This document shows, one piece after another, positions 8,709 through 17,284 of a DNA stretch of 64,000 nucleotides. The DNA is from Plastoroseomonas sp036499545 (GTDB taxonomy: Bacteria > Pseudomonadota > Alphaproteobacteria > Acetobacterales > Acetobacteraceae), in the NCBI GenBank assembly GCA_036499545.1, contig DASYDR010000095.1, positions 1 to 64,000 on the forward strand. Direction: 5' to 3'. The notes beneath the pieces are model-generated. The model worked only from the letters and a program-made list of their open reading frames with translations. It did not search any database and was not told where the DNA came from. Both the position numbers and the translations under genes were made by a program. Position 1 is the stretch's first letter. Every line of letters begins with the position of its first letter.

Positions 8709-9490
8709 CCATGACCGCACCGCTCTATGCGCTGGAGGATGCCGGCTTCACGGTATCCGGCCGCACCATCCTGCATCCGCTGCGCTGCGACCTGCCGGCC
8801 GGGCGGGTGATCGGCCTGATCGGGCATAATGGCTCCGGCAAGTCGACATTGGTGAAGCTGCTGGCCCGGCAACAGGCGGCGAGCGCCGGGGCCATCCACT
8901 TCGAAGGCATGGCGCTCAGGGCCTGGCCGGGGCGCGGCTTCGCCCGCCGCGTCGCCTATCTGCCGCAGCAGACCGCGCCCGCCACCGGCCTGCTGGTGCG
9001 GGAACTGGTGGCGCTCGGACGCTACCCCTGGCATGGCACGCTCGGCCGCTTCGGGGCCGCCGACCGCGCCAAGGTGGCCGAGGCCCTGCGGCTGACCGGG
9101 ACCGAGGTCTTCGCCGACCGGCTGGTCGACACGCTCTCCGGCGGCGAACGCCAACGCGCCTGGCTTGCCATGCTGGTCGCCCAGGATGCCGCCTGCCTGC
9201 TGCTCGACGAACCGATCGCCGCACTCGACGTCGCGCATCAGGTGGAGATGCTGGCCCTGGTCCAGCGGCTCAGCCGGGAGCGCGGGGTGAGTGTCATCGT
9301 CGTGCTGCACGACGTGAACATGGCGGCGCGCTTCTGCGACGAGATCCTGGCCCTGCATGGCGGCCGGCTGATCGCGCGCGGCACGCCGGAGGCGATCATG
9401 ACCCCTTCGGTGCTGGCGTCGATCTATGGCGTGCCGATGGCGACGCTGCCGCATCCCGACGGCGTCGGCGTCATCGGATTCGTGCGGTAG
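8705..9490 (+). CDS. fhuC: Iron-siderophore ABC transporter ATPase (FhuC-like)
   Basis: A 261-residue ATPase with Walker A GHNGSGKST (about residue 39), Q-loop region AYLPQQTAP, signature LSGGERQRAW (about 143), Walker B CLLLDEPIAALD (about 162) and switch His in VVLHDVNMAARF. This is the FhuC/FepC subfamily that powers siderophore import. GTG 8705 overlaps the preceding stop; ATG 8711 is an alternative. It is last in the receptor-fhuD-fhuB-exporter-fhuC operon and converges on the next binding-protein gene 33 bp away. Confidence 0.94.
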   Translation: MTMTAPLYALEDAGFTVSGRTILHPLRCDLPAGRVIGLIGHNGSGKSTLVKLLARQQAASAGAIHFEGMALRAWPGRGFARRVAYLPQQTAPATGLLVRELVALGRYPWHGTLGRFGAADRAKVAEALRLTGTEVFADRLVDTLSGGERQRAWLAMLVAQDAACLLLDEPIAALDVAHQVEMLALVQRLSRERGVSVIVVLHDVNMAARFCDEILALHGGRLIARGTPEAIMTPSVLASIYGVPMATLPHPDGVGVIGFVR

Positions 9491-9523
9491 CGGACGCGCT
9501 CTCGTGCCGCCCCGCGTGGTGTT

Positions 9524-11098
9524 TCAGCCCTTCTCGACGTTCCAGAAGATCGGGAAGGAGGATTGCACCAGGTCGCGCAGCGACGAGCGATAGGCGGCCG
9601 GGATGGTGAACTGGCCCCACATGACATTGGGCACCAGCTCATAGGCGATACGCTGCACCTCGGCCGCGATCCGCTTGCGCTCCTCCTGGGTCTCGGCATC
9701 GGCGAAGGCGCGCGCCAGGGCCGGGATGCGATCGTCGCAGGACCAGCCCGGGTAATCCGCGCAGGTGCTGGCGATGTAGAAATGGGTCAGCGGTGTCAGC
9801 ATGTCGACGCCGTTGGAATAGACCGAGAAGATGCTCCAGCCCTCGCGCCGCCCGCGCCGCGCCAGGACCGTGCCCCAATCCATCACCTGTTCGTCCACCG
9901 TGAAGCCGGCCTGTTGCATGTTCTGCACCAGCACCTGCGCCGCGGTCTGGGAGATGGAACCGGAGACTTCCAGGAAGACCACCGGCTGGCCGCGATAGCT
10001 GGTGCGCGCCAGCTCCGCCTTCGCCTGTTCCACCGCCAGCCGGGCGCCCTCGGCGCCGGCATCGGTGCTGTAGGGCGCGCCGCACATCCAGAAGGACTGG
10101 CATTGCGGGGCACGGAAACGTTCGGGGATGCCGATCGCCTGCAGCACGGTGCTCTGGTCGACCAGCTTCCACAGCACGCGCCGCACCGCCGGATCGTCGA
10201 AGGGCGGGAAGGTGTGGTTCAGGCGGAAATTGCCCTGGAACTGCTGCAGGCCGCCGAGCGAGAGCAGCCGCACGTCGCGCGCGCGTTCCAACCGCGGGAT
10301 CCAGTCGAAGGGGACATACTGCTGGTAGTCGATCTCGCCGGCCATCAGCGCGGTCGAGCCGGTCGCCTGGTCCGACATGGCGCGCAGCGACAGGCTGTCG
10401 ATCCGCACCCGCTTGCCGCCGGCCAGGAAATCCGGCGCTTCGGGGCGCGGCGCATAGCCCGCGAATTTCTCCAGCACCATGGCATTGCCTGGCCGCCAGA
10501 GATCCGGGCGGAAGCGGAAAGGGCCGGAGCCGATGATTTCCGTGATGCGCTGGTCGGCAGGTGTGCGGGCGATGCGTTCCGGCAGGATGAAGGGCACCGG
10601 GGCGTTCGGCTTGCCCAGCACGTCCAGCACCAGCGGGAAGGGGCGCTTCAACCGCAGCTCGATCGTCCGCGCATCCCTGGCCACCAGGCTCTCCCGCGCA
10701 TCCAGCAGCATGCGGCCCAGGGCATCGCGCGGCATCCAGCGTTCGAGGGAGGCGACGACATCGGCCGCCGTCACCGGCTGGTCGTCGTGGAATTTCAGCC
10801 CCGGGCGCAAGGTAACGCGCCAGGTCAGGCGATCGGCGGAGACGCTGTGGTCCTCGGCCATCTGCGGCTGGATGCGGCCTTGCCCATCCATGGCGAAGAG
10901 CGTGTCGAAGACATGATAGCCGAAGGTGCGGGTGATCGCCGCGGTCGTCACATAGGGATCGAGGATGACGACCTCGGATTCCAGCATCAGGGTCAGCTGC
11001 CGCTCGGCCCGCGCTTCCGGCGGCCGGATGATGCCGGAAGCCGCCAATGCGCCGCCGCCGGCCAGCAGGCCACGACGCCCGAATTCCGTGATGGGCAT
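9524..11098 (-). CDS. Peptide-type ABC substrate-binding protein (SBP_bac_5), no permease nearby
   Basis: A 524-residue family 5 (DppA/OppA-like) binding protein. The start gives a twin-arginine-type signal (EFGRRGLLAGGGALAASG). The mature part has the usual landmarks: LTWRVTLRPGLKFHDDQPVTAADVV, TIELRLKRPFPLVLDVLGKP, and GSGPFRFRP. It probably captures a peptide or amine in the periplasm. No dpp/opp permease or ATPase accompanies it. It is divergent from the amidase, and the shared 103-bp gap contains a GATATATC palindrome also found at two other promoters of the island, so it is likely co-regulated. ATG 11098 was chosen for the signal peptide; the open frame further upstream runs antisense to the amidase. 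Confidence 0.92.
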   Translation of the reverse strand: MPITEFGRRGLLAGGGALAASGIIRPPEARAERQLTLMLESEVVILDPYVTTAAITRTFGYHVFDTLFAMDGQGRIQPQMAEDHSVSADRLTWRVTLRPGLKFHDDQPVTAADVVASLERWMPRDALGRMLLDARESLVARDARTIELRLKRPFPLVLDVLGKPNAPVPFILPERIARTPADQRITEIIGSGPFRFRPDLWRPGNAMVLEKFAGYAPRPEAPDFLAGGKRVRIDSLSLRAMSDQATGSTALMAGEIDYQQYVPFDWIPRLERARDVRLLSLGGLQQFQGNFRLNHTFPPFDDPAVRRVLWKLVDQSTVLQAIGIPERFRAPQCQSFWMCGAPYSTDAGAEGARLAVEQAKAELARTSYRGQPVVFLEVSGSISQTAAQVLVQNMQQAGFTVDEQVMDWGTVLARRGRREGWSIFSVYSNGVDMLTPLTHFYIASTCADYPGWSCDDRIPALARAFADAETQEERKRIAAEVQRIAYELVPNVMWGQFTIPAAYRSSLRDLVQSSFPIFWNVEKG

Positions 11099-11142
11099 GG
11101 GAAGTTCCCTCCGTTTTCGTGGTCGGTCGGGCTTCGCAGTTC

Positions 11143-11150
11143 GATATATC
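11143..11150. promoter_or_regulatory. GATATATC operator copy 1
   Basis: The palindrome GATATATC, preceded by TTC, lies in the middle of the divergent promoter region between the peptide-binding protein gene (ATG 11098, 44 bp away) and the amidase gene (ATG 11202, 51 bp away). The same octamer occurs in the same relative place at 14587 and 19003. It is proposed as the binding site of the GntR regulator encoded at 18209-18994; this is inference. Confidence 0.65.
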
Positions 11151-11201
11151 CTATGGCAGGCTGCGCTACCGATCGCCCCCGCGCAAGGAGGAAACGCGCC
11201 G

Positions 11202-12635
11202 ATGTCCGATGCCGAGCTTCTCTTCATGCCGGCGACACGCGCGGCCGCACTGATCCGCCGGCGCGCGCTCTCCCCGGTCGAGCTGACGCGCGCCGTGCTG
11301 GATGCGATCGCGCGCGAGCAGCCGCGCCTGAACGCCTTCGTGACCGTGCTGGAAGACCAGGCGATGGAAGCGGCGCGGGAGGCGGAGCAGGCGGTGATGC
11401 TCGGCGCGCCGCTCGGCCCTCTGCACGGCGTGCCGGTGCATATCAAGGACCAGGTCGATACCGCCGGCATCCGCACCACCCATGGCTCGGCGATCTTCGC
11501 GGAGAACGTGCCGGCACGGGACGACATCACCGCGACCCGGCTGCATCAGGCGGGCAGCATCCTGCTCGGCAAGACGACGATGCCGGAGTTCGGGCACAAG
11601 GGGCTGACCGATGGGCCGGGCTTCGGCACCACCCGCAACCCCTGGGACCTGACGCGCACCGCCGGCGGCTCCTCGGGCGGTGCCGCGGCGGCGGTGGCGG
11701 CGGGGCTCGGGCCGCTCGGGCTCGGCACCGACGGCGCCGGTTCGGTGCGCATCCCGGCCGCCTGCTGCGGCATCGTCGGGCTGAAGGCGACGCTCGGCGC
11801 CGTGCCCTGGGAAGCGGCGGCCGACACCTTCGCCAACAATGTCTATGCGGGGCCGATGACGCGCACGGTGACCGATGCCGCGGTGATGTTCGCGGCGATC
11901 ACGGGACCGAGCCCGCGCGACGCGCAGAGCCTGCGCGGCCCGGGCCTGGCGCCGGTGTCACCAGGGCTGATCGGCGGCGATCTGCACGGGCTTCGCATCG
12001 GCTACATCGCGCGGGCCTGCAATGCGCGGGTGCAGCGGGAGATGGCGGCGAACACCATCGCCTCCCTCGACGCGCTGATGGCGCGCGGCGCCGCGGTGGA
12101 GGAAGTGAAGGACGCGATCGACTGGATGGAATTCCCCGGCCGCATCATGTACCAGGCCGGTTTCGCGGTGACCTGCGCGCAGTATCTGCCGGAATGGCAC
12201 AACCGCATGGATCCGGTGCTGCTCGCCTTCATGGAGCGCGGGTCGGCCTTCTCCCTCGCGGAGTTCCGCGAAGCGCAATTCGCCCGCACCCGGCTGTTCC
12301 GCACCATCCAGGGCCTGTTCGAACGCTACGACGTGCTGGTGACGCCGACCCTGACGCGCACCGCGCTGCCGGCCGATTTCGACGCCGCGCATGACGAGGT
12401 CGAGATCGAGGGCGAGCGCTTCGGCATCACCCGCCAGGGCTGGAGCAGCTACATGTACCCCTTCAACCTGACGGGGCATCCGGCGCTGACCATTCCGTCC
12501 GGCTTCGCCGAGGATGGCCTGCCGACCGCGGTGCAACTCGTCGGCCCCTGGGGCGCCGACATGGACCTGCTGCGCCTCGGCGCCCTGCTGGAGCAGGACC
12601 GCCCCTGGGCGCAGCGGCGGCCGAAGCTGGCGTAG
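11202..12635 (+). CDS. Amidase-signature family amidase
   Basis: A 477-residue amidase-signature hydrolase. The Ser-Ser-Lys triad is visible: Lys in HGVPVHIKDQ, the cis-Ser in the Gly/Ser-rich AGGSSGGAAAAVA, and the nucleophile Ser in DGAGSVRIPA. The strong RBS AAGGAGGA at 11185-11192 fixes the ATG at 11202. No signal peptide is seen, so it acts in the cytoplasm, cleaving an amide to acid plus ammonia or amine. It shares a GATATATC-bearing promoter region with the divergent binding-protein gene, which suggests it processes the imported compound. Substrate unknown; a GatA role is unlikely because no gatB/C is adjacent. Confidence 0.93.
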   Translation: MSDAELLFMPATRAAALIRRRALSPVELTRAVLDAIAREQPRLNAFVTVLEDQAMEAAREAEQAVMLGAPLGPLHGVPVHIKDQVDTAGIRTTHGSAIFAENVPARDDITATRLHQAGSILLGKTTMPEFGHKGLTDGPGFGTTRNPWDLTRTAGGSSGGAAAAVAAGLGPLGLGTDGAGSVRIPAACCGIVGLKATLGAVPWEAAADTFANNVYAGPMTRTVTDAAVMFAAITGPSPRDAQSLRGPGLAPVSPGLIGGDLHGLRIGYIARACNARVQREMAANTIASLDALMARGAAVEEVKDAIDWMEFPGRIMYQAGFAVTCAQYLPEWHNRMDPVLLAFMERGSAFSLAEFREAQFARTRLFRTIQGLFERYDVLVTPTLTRTALPADFDAAHDEVEIEGERFGITRQGWSSYMYPFNLTGHPALTIPSGFAEDGLPTAVQLVGPWGADMDLLRLGALLEQDRPWAQRRPKLA

Positions 12636-12711
12636 GGAGGTTCCTTGATCGCCGTCGCAACTGCAGGTTTCGCTGCCGCGTAGCAGGCCGGGCTTCTGCG
12701 CGAGCGCTCCT

Positions 12712-12999
12712 CTACAAATGGCGCTCCCAGTCCTGGCGGCCGTGCAGGACGCGGATGATGAGGATCCCATCACCATGCTCGACGTAGACGACGATATGCG
12801 CCCGGCAGGGGTGCAGCCGCACTGGCGGGCTGAATTCCACCCGCTCGCGGGCCAGGTGCGGATGGTCGGCGAGGCGTTCGAAGGCCGCGGCCAGTTCCGC
12901 ATGGTAGCGCTCAGCCTGCTCGATGCCGAAGGCTGCCGCACCATGCAGGTAGATGTCGATGATGTCCTGATCCGCTTGGCGGCTTGTCCTATAGCCCAT
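12712..12999 (-). CDS. parE: ParE/RelE-superfamily toxin
   Basis: A 95-residue protein beginning GYRTSRQADQDIIDIYLHG with a central AERYHAELAAAFERLADHPHL and a final RVLHGRQDWERHL, the pattern of ParE-type toxins (the RVLHGRQ element is characteristic). ParE toxins poison gyrase, RelE toxins cut mRNA on the ribosome; this sequence looks more ParE-like. The start ATG 12999 overlaps the antitoxin gene's end by 11 bp, the usual antitoxin-toxin order. It follows the amidase convergently, in a 76-bp gap with no other feature. Confidence 0.88.
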   Translation of the reverse strand: MGYRTSRQADQDIIDIYLHGAAAFGIEQAERYHAELAAAFERLADHPHLARERVEFSPPVRLHPCRAHIVVYVEHGDGILIIRVLHGRQDWERHL

Positions 13000-13246
13000 G
13001 ATCCCGCGCGCTCTTGGCTTGTCTGCGCGCGGCTTCCAGGACGTCGCCAATGGAGCGGTCGCTGATTCCACTGTCGATGCCTTCGGTAATCAGTCGCTGC
13101 AACTCGGCCAGCTTATCAGCCCGCTCCTGGTCGCGCCGGATCAGGTCGCGGACATAATCGCTCGCGTTGCTGTAGCGCCCGGTCTGGGCCTGCTTTTCCA
13201 CCCAGTCCTTCATCGGATCGGGAAGGGACACGTTCATGGTCGCCAT
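12989..13246 (-). CDS. parD: ParD/CC2985-family antitoxin
   Basis: An 85-residue ribbon-helix-helix antitoxin. The N-terminus MNVSLPDPMKDWVEKQAQTG and the SNASDYVRDLIRRDQ stretch are the classic ParD DNA-binding part; the C-terminal helix-rich tail (ADKLAELQRLITEGIDSGIS) is the toxin-neutralising region. ATG 13246 and ATG 13237 are both possible starts. It precedes and overlaps the ParE gene and should repress the shared promoter with the toxin as co-repressor. A perfect inverted repeat just upstream is a candidate operator. Confidence 0.9.
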   Translation of the reverse strand: MATMNVSLPDPMKDWVEKQAQTGRYSNASDYVRDLIRRDQERADKLAELQRLITEGIDSGISDRSIGDVLEAARRQAKSARDHGL

Positions 13247-13264
13247 GGTGGCACCTCTGGCGCC

Positions 13265-13294
13265 ATGATGGCAAAGATTGCCAATTTCTGTCAA
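13265..13294 (-). promoter_or_regulatory. parDE promoter and candidate operator
   Basis: On the minus strand a perfect TTGACA (13294-13289) is followed after 18 bases by CATCAT (13270-13265, 4 of 6 matches to TATAAT). The spacer contains the perfect inverted repeat TGGCAA-AGA-TTGCCA (13269-13283). A palindrome inside the core promoter upstream of a ParD gene is what autoregulation by a ribbon-helix-helix antitoxin would need. Prediction from pattern only. Confidence 0.6.
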
Positions 13295-13322
13295 CGACCG
13301 AGGGCTGCGACGCCCCCTGTGC

Positions 13323-14561
13323 TCAGCCCAGTTTCGCCACCGCCGCGAAGCCGGCATCAGCCGCCTCGAGCGCCCGGTCGATATCGGCTTCGGCATGAGC
13401 GCAGGACAGGAACATGTTGTGGCGCGGGTGGAAATAGGCGCCCGCCGCCAGTGCCGCGGCGCAGAAGGCATTGCCGAGGCGGAAGTCCTCATCGCCCTCG
13501 AACAGCATCAGCGGCATCTGCGCGGGGCCGGTCTGGCGTACCGCGACGCCATGCCGCGCGGCGCCAGCGGCGAAGCCGGCGCGCAGCCTTTCGCCCATCG
13601 CCCGCATCCGGGCCGGGCCGTCGATGCGGTGCAACGTGTCCAATGTCGCGATTGCGGCCGCCATCGGCACCGCGCCGCACCAGAAGGATCCGGTGGTGAA
13701 GACCGTGGTCGCCGCCTGCCGCAGCCAGTCCGCCCCGGTGACCGCGGCCAGCGGATGCCCGTTGGCGATCGCCTTGCTGTAGGCGGCGAGGTCGGGGCGC
13801 ACGCCGAGCGTCTCCCATGACCCGCCGAGATGCAGGCGGAAGCCGGCGCGGACATCATCCAGGATCAGCGCGGCGCCGTCGCGGTCGCAGGCCGCGCGCA
13901 GCGCCTGCGCGAAAGCGGGGTCCGGCAGTTCCAGCGCGCGGGCCATGTCGTGGCGGAAGGCGGTGACGATGATCGCCGCCAGATCACCCTTCGCAGCCGC
14001 GACCGCCGCTTCGATCGAAGCGATGTCATTGTAGTCATAGAAGACCAGATGCGCCCGGTCCTCGATGGTGACGCCGGCGATGGAGGGCGAGCACCAGGGC
14101 ACCGCGCCATGATAGGAACCGCGCGCGACCAGCACCTTGCGGCGGCCGGTCGCCGCGCGGGCGATGGTGACGCAGGCGGTGGTGGCATCGGTGCCGTTCT
14201 TGGCCAGCAGGCACCAATCGGCGTGCGGGATGGTATCGACCAGGCGTTCGGCGAGGTCCACCAGGGCCGGCGCCGGCCCGTTCATGCAATCGCCCAGCGC
14301 CGCCTGGCGCCGCGCCGCGTCCTCCACCGCCGGATGGTGGTGGCCGAGCACGACCGGCCCCCAGGAACACATGAAATCGACCACTTCCCGCCCATCGACA
14401 TCCCAGAGGCGGCAGCCTTCGGCGTGGGCGAAATACTGCGGATAGCCGGGCGGCAGGTTGGCGGCATTGAGATGCCCCCAGAGCCCGCCCGGGATCACCC
14501 GCCGCGCACGGTGCCGCAGCGCGGCATCGCGGCTGGCGGTGAGGGGAATGGCGTCGGGCAT
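13323..14561 (-). CDS. Class III aminotransferase (glutamate-1-semialdehyde aminomutase-like)
   Basis: A 412-residue PLP enzyme. Visible landmarks are the N-terminal substrate region (GGLWGHLNAANLPPGYPQYF), the PLP-phosphate loop (AKNGTDATTACVTIAR), the cofactor Asp (LILDDVRAGFR) and the Schiff-base Lys (AAYSKAIANGHPLA). It resembles GSA-aminotransferase relatives, but the setting is catabolic: divergent from a peptide-type binding protein, with a GATATATC site in the shared promoter. It probably transaminates an amine or amino acid released from the imported compound. It is unlikely to be the real HemL because no heme-synthesis genes are near. Confidence 0.9.
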   Translation of the reverse strand: MPDAIPLTASRDAALRHRARRVIPGGLWGHLNAANLPPGYPQYFAHAEGCRLWDVDGREVVDFMCSWGPVVLGHHHPAVEDAARRQAALGDCMNGPAPALVDLAERLVDTIPHADWCLLAKNGTDATTACVTIARAATGRRKVLVARGSYHGAVPWCSPSIAGVTIEDRAHLVFYDYNDIASIEAAVAAAKGDLAAIIVTAFRHDMARALELPDPAFAQALRAACDRDGAALILDDVRAGFRLHLGGSWETLGVRPDLAAYSKAIANGHPLAAVTGADWLRQAATTVFTTGSFWCGAVPMAAAIATLDTLHRIDGPARMRAMGERLRAGFAAGAARHGVAVRQTGPAQMPLMLFEGDEDFRLGNAFCAAALAAGAYFHPRHNMFLSCAHAEADIDRALEAADAGFAAVAKLG

Positions 14562-14586
14562 GGGGCTAGGCTCCTTCACGCCCTTC

Positions 14587-14594
14587 GATATATC
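14587..14594. promoter_or_regulatory. GATATATC operator copy 2
   Basis: GATATATC with an upstream TTC, as in copy 1. It lies 25 bp before the aminotransferase ATG (14561, minus) and 56 bp before the binding-protein ATG (14651, plus), centrally in a divergent promoter region. Candidate GntR operator. Confidence 0.65.
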
Positions 14595-14650
14595 ATGTGG
14601 CCGAATGATTTGGGAATGCGGCGGCACGACCGCATCCTGGGGGAGGCGAG

Positions 14651-16153
14651 ATGCGCGCTTTGCTGGCCGGACTGTTCGGCCTGATCCTGATGGCCATGCC
14701 TGGCGCGGCGCAGACCCTGCGCATCGGCATCGCCTCCGATCCCGATGTGCTGGACCCGACCCTGTCGCGCAGCGTCGCGGCGCGGCAGGTTTTCATGGCC
14801 ATGTGCGACAAGCTGATCGAGGTGAACGAGCGGGGCGAACTGGTGCCGCAACTCGCGACCGGCTGGAACTGGGAGGAGGAGGGCCGCGCGCTGCTGCTGA
14901 CGCTGCGGCCGGGCGTGCATTTCCAGGATGGCGCGGCGCTGGATGCGGAAGCCGCGGTCGCGGGCCTGAACCGGCACTTCACCGCCCCGGGCTCCACGCG
15001 TCGCGGCGAAATGGGACCGGTGACGGGCATTGAGGTCGCGGGGCCCATGCAGGTCCGGATCCGCCTGAGCCAGCCCTTCGCGCCGCTGCTGGCGGCGCTG
15101 TCCGATCGCGCGGGCATGCTGGTATCACCGCGCCAGGCCACTGTGTTCGGTGCCGATTTCCAGCGCGAGCCCGCCTGCGCCGGCCCCTTCCGCCTGACCC
15201 GCCGCGTCGCCCAGGACCGCATCGAGCTGGAGCGGTTCGACGGCTACTGGGACCGCGCCGCGATCCATGCCGAGCGCGTCGTCTACCGGCCGATCAGCGA
15301 CACCACGGTGCGCGCCGCCAATCTGCGTGCCGGATCGCTCGACATCATCGAACGGGTCAATACGTCGGATGTCGAGACGCTGCGCCAGGATCGCCGCGTC
15401 CGCCTGCTGGAAGGGCCGTCACTGTCGACCGTCTATATTGCGATCAATGTCGCGAACGGGGAGCGGGCGCAGACCCCGCTCGGCCGCGATCCCCGCGTGC
15501 GCGCGGCGCTGGAGGCGGCGATCGACCGGGAGGTGCTGAACCGCGTCGCCTTCGACGGGCTCTACCGACCGGCCAACCAGTCGGTGCCGCCCGGCCATCC
15601 GCACCATGTCGATGGCATCGCGGTGCCGGGCCGCGACGTCGCGCGCGCCCGCGCCCTGCTGCGGGAAGCGGGGCTGGAGCGGGTGCGGATCAAGTTCTCC
15701 GTGCCGAACACCACCGAATACGTGCAGGCCGCCGAAGTGATCCAGGCCATGGCGGCGGAAGCCGGCATCGACCTCGAGCTGCAGGTGATCGAGGTCGCGA
15801 CCTTGCTGCGGCAATGGACCGCCGGCGATTTCGAGGCGCTGATCATCGCCTGGTCAGGGCGCACCGATATCGACGGCAATCTCTGGGGCTTCAACGCCTG
15901 CGGTGAATCCCTCAACGGCGGCCGCTATTGCAGCGAAGCCGCGGATGCCGCGCTGCGCGACGGCCGCACCAGCGTCGACCCCGCGGCGCGGCTCGCCGCC
16001 TATGGCCGCGCCATGCGGGTGCTGCTGGAGGACCGGCCCTATATCTATCTCTGGCACCCGCGGAGCTTCTTCGGCACCACCGCCGCCGTGGACGGGCTGC
16101 GGCTGGTGCCGGATGGGCTGATCCGGGTGCAGGGCGTCAGCCTGCGCCGCTGA
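14651..16153 (+). CDS. Peptide-type ABC substrate-binding protein (SBP_bac_5), no permease nearby
   Basis: A 500-residue periplasmic binding protein with a Sec signal (residues about 1-21, LLAGLFGLILMAMPGAAQT) and family-5 landmarks: IGIASDPDVLDPTLSRSVAA, LLLTLRPGVHFQDGAALDAE, CAGPFRLTRRV, and a C-terminal YIYLWHPRSFFG. A purine-rich RBS (GGGGGAGG) precedes the ATG. It is divergent from the aminotransferase with a GATATATC site between them. Like the 9.5-kb homologue it has no permease or ATPase partner here, so it either uses one encoded elsewhere or has a sensing role. Confidence 0.92.
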   Translation: MRALLAGLFGLILMAMPGAAQTLRIGIASDPDVLDPTLSRSVAARQVFMAMCDKLIEVNERGELVPQLATGWNWEEEGRALLLTLRPGVHFQDGAALDAEAAVAGLNRHFTAPGSTRRGEMGPVTGIEVAGPMQVRIRLSQPFAPLLAALSDRAGMLVSPRQATVFGADFQREPACAGPFRLTRRVAQDRIELERFDGYWDRAAIHAERVVYRPISDTTVRAANLRAGSLDIIERVNTSDVETLRQDRRVRLLEGPSLSTVYIAINVANGERAQTPLGRDPRVRAALEAAIDREVLNRVAFDGLYRPANQSVPPGHPHHVDGIAVPGRDVARARALLREAGLERVRIKFSVPNTTEYVQAAEVIQAMAAEAGIDLELQVIEVATLLRQWTAGDFEALIIAWSGRTDIDGNLWGFNACGESLNGGRYCSEAADAALRDGRTSVDPAARLAAYGRAMRVLLEDRPYIYLWHPRSFFGTTAAVDGLRLVPDGLIRVQGVSLRR

Positions 16154-16172
16154 TACTATCTGCCCCTCGGAC

Positions 16173-16210
16173 GCCGGGCGGGCGCCCGGCACGGGCGAAG
16201 TGCCCGTGCC
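16173..16210. terminator. Tandem GC-rich hairpins between convergent genes
   Basis: Two perfect stem-loops lie between the convergent binding-protein (ends 16153) and Bug-protein (ends 16223) genes: GCCGGGCG-GG-CGCCCGGC (16173-16190) and GGCACGGGC-GAAGT-GCCCGTGCC (16188-16210). They share three bases. There is no T-run, so they may act as Rho-assisted or bidirectional terminators or 3'-end protectors. Confidence 0.6.
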
Positions 16211-16222
16211 GCTATCCCTGCG

Positions 16223-17194
16223 TCACTGGTTCCAGGGCCGGCGCTGCCACAGCGCCTGCACCTGCTGGGCGTTGCTGGCGGCCATGGCGCGATAGGCATC
16301 GCCGACCACGGCGCGCAGCGGCAGGCCGACACGCTCCGCCTCGCGCAGGAAATCCGCATCCGCCATCGCCGCCGTGAAGGCCTGCTGCAGCGCATCGCGG
16401 ATCGGCGCTGGCATATTGGGTGGGCCGACGATGCCGCGCGCCGAGCCGCCGACGAGATCAAAGCCCTGCTCGCGGAAGGTCGGCACGTCCGGCGTCGCCT
16501 GCCAGCGCTGCTCCGCCGCCTGGCCGAGCGAGCGCAGCTGGCCTTCGCGCAGGTTGGAATAGATCTCGGCCATATTGGCGACGCCGAGCGGCAGGTGCCC
16601 GCCCAGGAGCTGCGTCATCAGCGGCGCGGCGCCAGCAAAGGGGATATGCGTCATTTCCGGAATGCCGGCCAGCGCCTGGAAGTTCAGCATCAGGATGTGG
16701 TCGTCGGAGCCGATGCCGGTGGTGCCATAGCTGAGCTCGCCCGGCTTTGCCTTTGCGGCGGCGACGAGGTCGGCCAGCGTCCTGATCGGCGAATTGGTCG
16801 CGACATAGATCGTGTTCGGGTCATCGACCACATTGGCGATGAAGCTGAAATCCAGCGGCCGGTAGCGCACCGGCCGCTCCAGCGGGAAGGTGTTCAGCGC
16901 CGGCAGCGTGATGGCGCAGAGCGTATAGCCGTCGGCCGGCGCGTTGAAGCCGAACTCGAAGCCGACCTGGCCGCCGGCACCGCCGCGATTGCTCACCACC
17001 GCGCGCGCGTTGCGGCCGAGATGCCTGGTGACATAGGGCATCACCAGCCGTGCCATGGTGTCGACGCCGCCGCCCGGCGGATAGGGCACGATGACTTCGA
17101 TGGCACGGTCCCCGGGCCAGCCCGATTGCGCGCGGGCAAGGGACGGCGCGGCGAGCAACGCGGCGCCCGTCAGGAGATGACGGCGGGAGAGCAT
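16223..17194 (-). CDS. Tripartite tricarboxylate (Bug/TctC) family binding protein, orphan
   Basis: A 323-residue Bug protein. It has a twin-arginine-like signal (SRRHLLTGAALLAAPSLARAQ), then the hallmarks VIVPYPPGGGVDTMARL (beta-strand and ligand loop), GGAGGQVGFEF, and GTTGIGSDDH. Bug proteins bind carboxylates, amides or aromatic acids in the periplasm. No tctA/tctB membrane genes adjoin it, as is common for Bug paralogues. It is divergent from the hydroxyacyl-CoA dehydrogenase-like gene, but that 90-bp gap lacks the GATATATC site, so co-regulation with the rest of the island is uncertain. Confidence 0.93.
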   Translation of the reverse strand: MLSRRHLLTGAALLAAPSLARAQSGWPGDRAIEVIVPYPPGGGVDTMARLVMPYVTRHLGRNARAVVSNRGGAGGQVGFEFGFNAPADGYTLCAITLPALNTFPLERPVRYRPLDFSFIANVVDDPNTIYVATNSPIRTLADLVAAAKAKPGELSYGTTGIGSDDHILMLNFQALAGIPEMTHIPFAGAAPLMTQLLGGHLPLGVANMAEIYSNLREGQLRSLGQAAEQRWQATPDVPTFREQGFDLVGGSARGIVGPPNMPAPIRDALQQAFTAAMADADFLREAERVGLPLRAVVGDAYRAMAASNAQQVQALWQRRPWNQ

Positions 17195-17284
17195 GGATCT
17201 GTTTCCTCGACTTCTGCAGCGGGCGGGAGATTGCGTCGGCATCCCGCCGGGGTCAAAGAGAGCCCGGAAGAGGGAGGATGCGGC

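Noticed and set aside
9563..12394. Plus-strand open frame of about 943 codons spanning the binding-protein and amidase genes
   Set aside because: It runs antisense to one gene and out of frame with the other; no family similarity.
13323..14561. Assignment as HemL (glutamate-1-semialdehyde aminomutase) for heme synthesis
   Set aside because: Similar fold, but the catabolic context, shared operator with a peptide-binding protein and lack of hem genes argue for an amine transaminase.
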